Assembly (NCBI GenBank): GCA_030837445.1
Contig: JAUPKM010000628.1
Coordinates: 1-5,926 of the forward strand
Source of the DNA: Actinomycetota bacterium
GTDB lineage: Bacteria; Actinomycetota; Actinomycetes; S36-B12; UBA10799
Direction: 5' to 3'
DNA length: 5,926 nt
Under the pieces are notes generated by a model, which had not been told where the DNA came from, ran no database searches, and saw only the letters and a list, made by a program, of their open reading frames with translations. Positions 1-5,152 of the stretch are shown here, in pieces (the first letter of the stretch is position 1; the number at the start of each line of letters is the position of its first letter). A program made the position numbers and the translations under genes.

Positions 1-1005
1 CTGATCTCCGGTGCGGTCGCCGACCGGGTTCGGATTCGAACCTGGATCGTCTTCGTGGCCGCTTGGACAACTCTGGTGTACCTGCCGATCGCGCACTGGG
101 CGTTTGCCTTCGATGGCGGTGAAGGCGGATGGATCGCCGATCGGCTGCATGCGCTGGATTTCGCGGGCGGGACAGCGGTCGAGATCAACTCCGGTTTCTC
201 TGCACTGGCGCTAGTGCTGGTAGTGGGGAAGCGGGTCGGCTGGCAGCGCGACCCGATGCGACCGCACAATCTGCCGCTTGTCCTACTCGGCGCGGGCCTG
301 CTCTGGTTCGGCTGGTTCGGATTCAACGCCGGCTCGGCGCTTGCCGCGAACGGTCTGGCCGCGACGGCAATGATCAACACCCAGATCGCCACCGCCATGG
401 GTGCACTCAGTTGGGTCGTGGTGGAACGTCTCCGGGATGGCCGACCGACCACCCTGGGCATAGCGTCCGGCGCGGTGGCTGGTGCGGTGGGTATCACGCC
501 GAGTTGCGGGTTCGTGAACCCGCTCGGCGCGCTGCTGATCGGGTTGGCCGCGGGTGCGCTCTGTGCCCTTGCGGTCGGCCTGAAGTACCGGCTTGGCTAC
601 GACGATTCGCTCGACGTGGTCGGAGTCCACGGTGTGGGGGGTCTCGTGGGGATGTTCGCCATCGGATTGTTGGCGACGACGACCGCGAACTCCGCGGGCG
701 CGGATGGACTGTTCTACGGTGGCGGTCTCGGGTTGCTCGGCAAGCAGGCCGTGGCTGCGCTGGTCACACTCGGCTACGCCTTCGCCGTCACCTGGCTGAT
801 CGCGAAGGTACTTGACCGGACAATGGGCTTCCGGGTCAGCAGGGACGAGGAGATGGGCGGGATCGACCTGTCAGAGCACGCCGAGAGCGCCTACGACATC
901 ATGGGAACCCAGGCGGGTTCGTTCGCCGGGGTGGGTCACCATGGAGCCTTGGGCGGCCAGGGTCACCCAGGCCGCGAGCAAGATAGACCGGAGGACCGCG
1001 CATGA
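1..1005 (+). CDS. amt: Ammonium transporter Amt, 5'-truncated by the window edge, with His-to-Glu change in the twin-His pore motif
   Basis: Inner-membrane ammonium channel/transporter of the Amt/Mep/Rh family. The reading frame is open from base 1 and enters mid-protein at LISGAVADRVRIRTW, so the first three or so helices lie outside the window; the ATG at base 55 is internal. Family landmarks appear in order: the LDFAGG motif with the conserved Asp, the LLWFGWFGFNAGSA pore helix, GLKYRLGYDDSLDVVGVHGVGG with the second pore His, and the C-terminal GIDLSEHAESAYD motif that couples subunits and contacts P-II. The first pore His (E. coli AmtB H168, normally GGTVVHIN) is replaced: the window reads GGTAVEIN, Glu encoded by GAG at 181-183. 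The tail after the conserved motif is Gly/His-rich. The stop overlaps the start of the P-II gene by ATGA, as in actinobacterial amt-glnB operons. The family assignment is secure. The transport consequence of Glu is inferred from fungal Mep1/Mep3. Confidence 0.96.
   Translation: MISGAVADRVRIRTWIVFVAAWTTLVYLPIAHWAFAFDGGEGGWIADRLHALDFAGGTAVEINSGFSALALVLVVGKRVGWQRDPMRPHNLPLVLLGAGLLWFGWFGFNAGSALAANGLAATAMINTQIATAMGALSWVVVERLRDGRPTTLGIASGAVAGAVGITPSCGFVNPLGALLIGLAAGALCALAVGLKYRLGYDDSLDVVGVHGVGGLVGMFAIGLLATTTANSAGADGLFYGGGLGLLGKQAVAALVTLGYAFAVTWLIAKVLDRTMGFRVSRDEEMGGIDLSEHAESAYDIMGTQAGSFAGVGHHGALGGQGHPGREQDRPEDRA
990..995 (+). promoter_or_regulatory. Strong ribosome binding site of the P-II gene
   Basis: GGAGGA lies 6 bases before the ATG at 1002, inside the last codons of amt. 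With the ATGA stop/start overlap it shows that the translation-initiation signals of the P-II gene are intact, although the gene itself carries an in-frame stop. Confidence 0.75.
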
Positions 1006-1340
1006 AGATCGTCACTGCGATTGTCAAACCATTCAAACTGGCCGACGTCAAGGCCGCCCTGCAGGCATTCGGGATCCGTGGCTTGACAGTCTCGGAGGCG
1101 AGCGGATGTGGCCGTCAGGGTGGGCTCACCGAGGTCTAGCGGGGTGCGGTATATGTGGTTGACCTGGTACCCAAGGTTCGGCTGGAGGTGGTGGTGGACG
1201 ATCAGGACGTCGCGGACGTAGTGGAGGTGATCCAGCGCAGCGCATATACGGGCCGAATCGGGGATGGCAAGATCTGGGTCAGTCCGATCGAGACGCTGGT
1301 CCGGGTGCGCACCGGCGAGCGCGGACCCGAGGCCGTCTGA
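1002..1340 (+). pseudogene. glnB: P-II nitrogen regulatory protein (GlnB/GlnK) interrupted by an in-frame TAG at the T-loop Tyr46 codon
   Basis: P-II proteins are small trimeric sensors of ATP/ADP and 2-oxoglutarate; they regulate Amt channels and nitrogen metabolism through an exposed T-loop. Frame 1002-1340 has 113 codons including the final TGA, giving exactly the canonical 112 residues, with one internal stop: TAG at 1137-1139, codon 46 (Tyr46 in E. coli GlnB). The N-terminal half reads MKIVTAIVKPFKLADVKAAL and keeps Arg38-Gln39. The C-terminal half keeps Tyr51, PKVRLEVVV with Lys58, TGRIGDGK with Lys90, and VRVRTGER. The core nucleotide and 2-oxoglutarate sites therefore look intact. The T-loop is eroded: Cys36, Gly40 for Lys, Leu42 for His, Val50 for Glu. 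No frameshift is seen. It is coupled to amt by ATGA with a strong RBS. glnD does not follow. It may be a recent pseudogene, a base-call error (TAC/TAT to TAG), a readthrough gene or a split gene. P-II identity is certain; functional status is open. Confidence 0.9.
1155..1340 (+). other. Possible re-initiated C-terminal P-II fragment (61 residues)
   Basis: In the same frame as the P-II gene, a GTG codon at 1155 (residue 52) lies 15 bases after the internal TAG. GGGGTG at 1141-1146 could serve as a Shine-Dalgarno sequence (one G:U wobble in a GGAGGTG-like match) with an 8-base spacer. If used, ribosomes ending at codon 46 could restart and make residues 52-112, so that the two fragments together lack only six T-loop apex residues, including the Tyr51 modification site. 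This is inference from position and spacing; such GTGs occur by chance in GC-rich DNA. Confidence 0.18.
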
Positions 1341-1356
1341 CCGGTTGCCCACCGGT
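1340..1356 (+). terminator. Short stem-loop directly at the P-II stop codon, weak terminator candidate
   Basis: ACCGGT at 1340-1345 pairs with ACCGGT at 1351-1356 around a 5-base loop, starting on the last base of the TGA stop. No T-run follows, so it is weak as an intrinsic terminator, though U-poor hairpins are common at actinobacterial 3' ends. The rest of the gap to 1464 holds only small 4-5 bp stems (for example 1362-1374). I see no convincing promoter there, so read-through from amt-glnB into the acyltransferase gene cannot be excluded. Confidence 0.25.
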
Positions 1357-1452
1357 ACGGATCCGCCCAACGGACGTTGCGCCGCTCGAATGGGGCAGAA
1401 TCGGCGGCGGAGAAGAACGTGGGCGGTGGTGTCGACGCCCCGACGCTAGATG

Positions 1453-1457
1453 AGAGG
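1453..1457 (+). promoter_or_regulatory. Ribosome binding site deciding the acyltransferase start
   Basis: AGAGG lies 7 bases before the ATG at 1465. An in-frame ATG at 1450 would add MRGCR but has no purine-rich sequence at a proper distance and would overlap this site. The protein from 1465 begins MTQERLDPIRLSGWD, so the family-type start region (few residues before the first conserved segment) also supports 1465. Confidence 0.65.
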
Positions 1458-1464
1458 CTGCCGC

Positions 1465-3051
1465 ATGACTCAGGAACGGCTCGACCCAATTCGGCTCTCG
1501 GGCTGGGACTTCGCGACTTGGCGAGCGGCCAGCGAGGACCCGATCATGCGTTCGACGATGATCGGCCTGTTGATCCTAGACGGCGAACCGGATTGGCAGC
1601 GGTTGGTCGACCGCTATGAGCGGGCCAGCCGAGTCGTCCCCATCTTGCGGCAGAAAGTCGTCGAGGGCCCTGTCCGGATCGCAAATCCGAGGCTGGTGGT
1701 CGATCCCGACTTCGACCTCTCGTTCCACCTGCGCCGGTTCCGGATGGCGGAAGGTTCGGACTTCACAGACGTGCTGGACGAGTGCCGCCGGCAGAGTATG
1801 ACCGACTTCGACCGGGACCGTCCGCTCTGGAAGGTAACCGTGCTGGAAGGGCTGCCCGGCGGTAAGTCTGCCGTCATAACGAAACTGCATCACGCGGTGG
1901 CCGACGGTCAGGGCGCGCTGCAACTCGGCGCGGCGTTGGTTGACCTCTCCCCGGAGGGTGCCGAACTCGGTCCCATGCCGCGGGCACCGCGGGGTGAGTC
2001 GATTTCGTCGCTATCGTTCGCGGAACTGATGATTCGAGACAACGTCGACTGGGTCGTCAAGACTGCCAAGGGAGTGGCCGGCCTGGCCGTGCCTGCTGCG
2101 ATGCGCTTCCTGCAGGATCCCAGCGAGGCGATCGCGCAACTCTCCGAGGTGGCCGGTTCGTTGGTGCGATTCGCTCGGCCCCCGACTGTGCGACTGTCAC
2201 CGATCATGACCGCGCGGAGTATCAACTACCACTACGGAGCCTTCCAGCTGAAGTTCTCCGACCTCCGTGGGGCATCAAAAGCCACCGGTCATTCGCTGAA
2301 TGACGCCTACCTGGCGGCAGTCGCCGAAGCGATGGGGGAGTATCACCGGCGGCAGGGCACCCCGGTGGCCGAATTGAACCTGAACATGCCCATCAGCCTG
2401 CGCAAATCCGACGACCACGCCCAGAACGCGGTCACGATTGCGCACTTCACGGTGAACACGTCCGAGGGTGATCCAGTTGCGCTGATGGACGAGATCAGCA
2501 GGACGGTGACCGCCTGGCGAGCCGAACCTGCCCTCGGATTTGCTGATCAGTTGGCTGAAATCAGCCGGTTCATCCCGTTCGAGGTCATCTCGGCCGCGGC
2601 CACCGCCAGCGACGTGACGGCCTCGAATGTGCCGGGTCCACCGGTGCCGGTATTCCTCGCTGGAGCAGCTGTGGAGCAGATGATCCCGCTGCCGCCGCCG
2701 ATCGGCGCCGCAGTGTTCGTGGCGTTGCTCACCTATCACGGGGATGCCACCATCGGCGTTGCGATGGACGACGCAGCCGTGACCGACCATGCGCTGCTGA
2801 TGGAGTGCATGCGACACGGATTCTCGAAACTCAGCCAAGTCGAGGTACCGCACTGGGATCCGCTGGGTCCGCCCGCCAAGAAGACGCCCGCCAAGAAGGC
2901 CGGCGTGAAGAAGGCGCCCGCCAAGAAGGCCGGCGTGAAGAAGACGCCCGCCAAGAAGGCGCCCGCAAAGAAGACGAGTCCCAAGCAGGCGGGCGTGAAG
3001 AAAACGACGGCGACGAAGCGGACGAAGAGTGCCCCGAGGAAGGGTGAGTAG
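1465..3051 (+). CDS. WS/DGAT-family wax ester synthase / diacylglycerol acyltransferase with lysine-rich PAKK repeat tail
   Basis: Bifunctional O-acyltransferase family that moves acyl groups from acyl-CoA to diacylglycerol or fatty alcohols, forming the triacylglycerol or wax ester of bacterial lipid droplets; it acts at the cytoplasmic membrane and droplet surface. The protein is 528 residues. It shows RPLWKVTVLEG at about residue 116, the catalytic HHAVADG motif at 142-148 (second His and Asp conserved), the SLNDAYLAA motif with Asn279-Asp280, LNMPISLR, the NVPGPPVPVFLAG motif from 388, and a usual C-terminal segment ending near residue 469. Family members usually end about here (roughly 450-475 residues). 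This one adds about 59 residues rich in Lys, Ala and Pro (from 470), made of 10-residue units such as KTPAKKAGVK. Comparable tails in HBHA and mycobacterial HupB bind heparin or DNA. It lies 124 bases after the amt-P-II pair on the same strand. The catalytic assignment is firm; substrate preference and tail role are unknown. Confidence 0.95.
   Translation: MTQERLDPIRLSGWDFATWRAASEDPIMRSTMIGLLILDGEPDWQRLVDRYERASRVVPILRQKVVEGPVRIANPRLVVDPDFDLSFHLRRFRMAEGSDFTDVLDECRRQSMTDFDRDRPLWKVTVLEGLPGGKSAVITKLHHAVADGQGALQLGAALVDLSPEGAELGPMPRAPRGESISSLSFAELMIRDNVDWVVKTAKGVAGLAVPAAMRFLQDPSEAIAQLSEVAGSLVRFARPPTVRLSPIMTARSINYHYGAFQLKFSDLRGASKATGHSLNDAYLAAVAEAMGEYHRRQGTPVAELNLNMPISLRKSDDHAQNAVTIAHFTVNTSEGDPVALMDEISRTVTAWRAEPALGFADQLAEISRFIPFEVISAAATASDVTASNVPGPPVPVFLAGAAVEQMIPLPPPIGAAVFVALLTYHGDATIGVAMDDAAVTDHALLMECMRHGFSKLSQVEVPHWDPLGPPAKKTPAKKAGVKKAPAKKAGVKKTPAKKAPAKKTSPKQAGVKKTTATKRTKSAPRKGE
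2881..3000 (+). repeat. Four tandem 30-bp units encoding lysine-rich decapeptides
   Basis: Units at 2881-2910, 2911-2940, 2941-2970 and 2971-3000 encode KTPAKKAGVK, KAPAKKAGVK, KTPAKKAPAK and KTSPKQAGVK. The first two differ at a single base; the last two are more diverged. The repeat extends in weakened form upstream (PPAKK) and downstream (KTTATKRTKS). Near-identical adjacent units suggest growth by tandem duplication and possible length variation between strains. Confidence 0.9.
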
Positions 3052-3093
3052 TCCAGCCCGATTCGGCTCGATTCCCAGTGCTAGGGCTGTCTG

Positions 3094-3143
3094 GCGTGGC
3101 TGTACCGGTGGCCCCGACGTCGGGGCTCTCGGACAGCGCACGC
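3094..3143 (+). terminator. 50-nt imperfect hairpin between the acyltransferase and kimA-like genes; terminator or leader structure
   Basis: The arms pair as 3094-3098 with 3139-3143, 3099-3103 with 3133-3137, 3105-3107 with 3130-3132, and 3111-3116 with 3121-3126. That is 19 Watson-Crick pairs with two single-base bulges (A3104, G3138), a 3x3 internal loop that could add two G:U pairs, and an ACGT apical loop. The centre (3111-3126) is a perfect 16-bp palindrome, GCCCCGACGTCGGGGC. It begins 42 bases after the acyltransferase stop. No T-run follows, so it is either a U-poor terminator or barrier to 3' exonucleases, or a structured 5' leader of the downstream potassium genes. The palindromic core could also be an operator. 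The structure is plain in the sequence; its role is inferred. Confidence 0.6.
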
Positions 3144-3150
3144 GATGGTT

Positions 3151-3165
3151 CGCGTAAAGAACGCG
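3151..3165 (+). other. Small stem-loop in the leader of the kimA-like gene
   Basis: CGCGT at 3151-3155 pairs with ACGCG at 3161-3165 around an AAAGA loop. An overlapping alternative pairs GTTC (3148-3151) with GAAC (3159-3162), so the two folds exclude each other. The role is unknown; short stems of this kind are frequent by chance in GC-rich DNA. Confidence 0.3.
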
Positions 3166-3209
3166 TGAAGACGTCAGGTAATCCGTCAAGGCTGCGTTAG
3201 CGTCACTAG

Positions 3210-3229
3210 CCCGCACGCGGGAGCGAGGA
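3210..3229 (+). promoter_or_regulatory. Hairpin next to a weak ribosome binding site of the kimA-like gene
   Basis: CCCG at 3210-3213 pairs with CGGG at 3218-3221 around CACG, ending 4 bases before GAGGA (3225-3229), the only purine-rich site upstream of the ATG at 3242. The 12-base spacer is longer than ideal, suggesting modest initiation. The chosen ATG is supported because the protein then aligns position for position with the N-terminus of B. subtilis KimA (xxxxxKRxLxG). I find no confident -10/-35 promoter in 3144-3241. Confidence 0.4.
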
Positions 3230-3241
3230 TTTGCTGGCCGC

Positions 3242-5152
3242 ATGGCCAATCCGATGAAGCGCATGTTGCTGGGCCGCGCGATGAACACTGGTTCGCTGGG
3301 GGAGACGCTGCTGCCGAAGCGGTTGGCGCTACCGGTCTTCTGCAGTGACCCGCTCTCGTCGGTTGCCTACGCGACTGAACAGATCCTGCTGGTACTCGTC
3401 GTCGGCGGTGCCTCGGCGCTACTGTTCACGCCTGCGGTCGCGCTGGCGGTGATTGCGCTGTTGGCGTTGGTTGTGTGGTCCTACCGACAGACTGTCTATG
3501 CCTATCCCAACGGCGGCGGTGCCTACGCCGTGAGCAAGGACAATCTCGGCGCGATGCCAGCGTTGGTCGCGGCCAGTGCGCTGCTGGTCGACTACGTGCT
3601 GACTGTCGCCGTGTCCGTTACGGCGGGAGTCGCCAATATCGCGTCGGCTTTCCCGCTGGTCAACGAGCATCTGGTGCTCGTCAGCGGGGCGCTCATCATC
3701 GGACTTGCCCTGATGAACCTGCGCGGTGTCAAGGAGTCCGGTACGACGTTCGCGATTCCCACCTACGGGTTCATCGCAGCGGTGGCGTTTCTGCTCATTT
3801 CGGCGGTCGTCAGCACCGTGCTCGGGGATCCTGTCCGGGCGGAGTCGGCGGACTTGCCGGTGTCAACGCCGACCCTGACCGGGATGGCACTTGTTCTCCT
3901 GATAATGCGGGCCTTCGCCTCGGGCTGCACGGCGCTGACAGGCGTTGAAGCGGTCAGTAACGGAGTGCCGTTCTTTCGCCGACCGAAGTCTCGCAACGCG
4001 TCGTTGACGCTGCTCACAATGGGTTCGATCGCGATCGTCATGTTCGCGGGCGTCACTTGGTTGGCCGTATCCTCTGGGGCGAAGATCGCAGAGGACCCAA
4101 CGGAGCTCGGACTACCCCCGGACGCGATCCAGCCGACCATCATCGCCCAACTCGGGATGGCTGTCTTCGGCGCCAACGGAATCGGCTTCTATCTGCTGCA
4201 GGCCTTCACCGCGGCCATTCTCATCCTCGCGGCCAACACGGCTTTCAATGGCTTTCCGGTGCTCGCCTCCATCCTCGGTCGAGACGGCTACCTACCGAGA
4301 CAGTTGGGGCGCCGCGGGGACCGATTGGTCTTCAGCAACGGCATCATCATGCTGACCCTGGTGGCGGTCGCCCTCGTCTACGTGTTCGACGGCAGCACCA
4401 CCCGGCTGATACAGCTGTACATCATCGGCGTCTTCGTCTCGTTCACCCTGTCCCAGGCGGGCATGGTCATTCATTGGAATCGGCTCTTACGACAGCCGGG
4501 CGCGGACGGGCGGGCCAGGATGCGCAGGTCTCGGTTGGCCAACGCCGTTGGTGCAGCCATGACGCTTCTCGTCCTAGTGATCGTGATGTTCTCGAAGTTC
4601 ACCCACGGAGCCTGGATGGTCTGTATTGCGATTCCGGCGCTGGTCCTGCTGATGATCGGGATTCGGCGCCACTATGGCCGGGTGGATACGGCCCTTGCCG
4701 CACCTGATCGTGGCGTGATGCTCCCCAGCCGAGTACACGCAGTGGTCCTCGTCTCCAGGGTGAACTACCCGGTGATGCATGCCGTTGCTTACGCCCGGGC
4801 CACCCGGCCATCGACGCTGGTTGCGCTGCACGCTTCGGCCGATCCGGATGAGGCCAGGGCGCTGGCTCAGGAGTGGGAGGCCCGGGACATTCCGGTGTCG
4901 TTGACCCTGGTTGATTCCCCGTTTCGGGATATCACGCGTCCGGTCATCGACTACGTCAACCAGCTCCGCCGGGACTCTCCCCGCGACGTTGTCGCGGTGT
5001 ACGTGCCGGAATATGTCGTCGTTCATTGGTGGCAGCAGATGCTGCACAACCAGAGTGCCTTGCGACTTAAGGCGCGACTGCTCTTCCTGCCCGGGGTGAT
5101 GGTCACCAGCGTCCCGACCGTGGTTACCGACGAGTGGGATACTCGGGTGTGA
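3242..5152 (+). CDS. KimA-like APC-superfamily potassium importer with Usp-like cytoplasmic domain
   Basis: Proton-coupled K+ uptake protein of the KUP/KimA branch of the APC superfamily, often auto-annotated as an amino acid permease. At 636 residues it is near the 607 of B. subtilis KimA (YdaO). From memory of that protein, long stretches agree: SDPLSSVAYATEQIL, SYRQTVYAYPNGGGAYAVSKDNLG, LLVDYVLTVAVSVTAG, FASGCTALTGVEAVSN, LAANTAF, GDRLVFSNGII, GVFVSFTLSQAGM and HNQSALRLKARL. Asp36, Tyr43, Asp117 and Tyr118 sit at identical numbers to KimA; Glu236 and Tyr393 align with KimA Glu233 and Tyr377, near the ion path. About 12 membrane helices end near residue 480, followed by a soluble Usp-like domain (about 485-636). 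KimA in Bacillus is inhibited by c-di-AMP; whether this one is cannot be seen. It overlaps the downstream KdpD-like kinase by GTGA, which strongly supports a K+ role over amino acid transport. Confidence 0.9.
   Translation: MANPMKRMLLGRAMNTGSLGETLLPKRLALPVFCSDPLSSVAYATEQILLVLVVGGASALLFTPAVALAVIALLALVVWSYRQTVYAYPNGGGAYAVSKDNLGAMPALVAASALLVDYVLTVAVSVTAGVANIASAFPLVNEHLVLVSGALIIGLALMNLRGVKESGTTFAIPTYGFIAAVAFLLISAVVSTVLGDPVRAESADLPVSTPTLTGMALVLLIMRAFASGCTALTGVEAVSNGVPFFRRPKSRNASLTLLTMGSIAIVMFAGVTWLAVSSGAKIAEDPTELGLPPDAIQPTIIAQLGMAVFGANGIGFYLLQAFTAAILILAANTAFNGFPVLASILGRDGYLPRQLGRRGDRLVFSNGIIMLTLVAVALVYVFDGSTTRLIQLYIIGVFVSFTLSQAGMVIHWNRLLRQPGADGRARMRRSRLANAVGAAMTLLVLVIVMFSKFTHGAWMVCIAIPALVLLMIGIRRHYGRVDTALAAPDRGVMLPSRVHAVVLVSRVNYPVMHAVAYARATRPSTLVALHASADPDEARALAQEWEARDIPVSLTLVDSPFRDITRPVIDYVNQLRRDSPRDVVAVYVPEYVVVHWWQQMLHNQSALRLKARLLFLPGVMVTSVPTVVTDEWDTRV

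Noticed and set aside
55..57. ATG at base 55 as the start of amt
   Set aside because: The frame is open to base 1 and the preceding residues (ISGAVADRVRIRTW) are conserved Amt sequence, so the true start is outside the window.
1450..1452. ATG at 1450 as the acyltransferase start
   Set aside because: No ribosome binding site precedes it, while AGAGG lies 7 bases before the ATG at 1465.
1377..1619. 80-codon plus-strand frame overlapping the start of the acyltransferase gene
   Set aside because: No family resemblance, out-of-frame overlap with a secure gene, and Arg/Gly/Pro composition typical of GC-rich shadow frames.
3170..3175. Second GACGTC palindrome 54 bases after the one in the big hairpin, as a paired operator
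   Set aside because: GACGTC also occurs inside the P-II gene twice, so the hexamer is common in this GC-rich DNA and the flanks of the two copies differ.
3052..3241. ydaO-type c-di-AMP riboswitch upstream of the kimA-like gene, as in Bacillus
   Set aside because: Only a loose AATCCGTCA-like match (3180-3188) is present. The hallmark GGGGAACC and GGGGTGAATC segments of the two pseudo-symmetric halves are missing. A covariance search with Rfam RF00379 would settle it.
2275..3288. Long minus-strand open frame (337 codons) with Leu/Gly/Arg-rich repeats
   Set aside because: It is the antisense of the acyltransferase gene; the repeats are the complement of the lysine-rich tail and there is no recognisable protein family.
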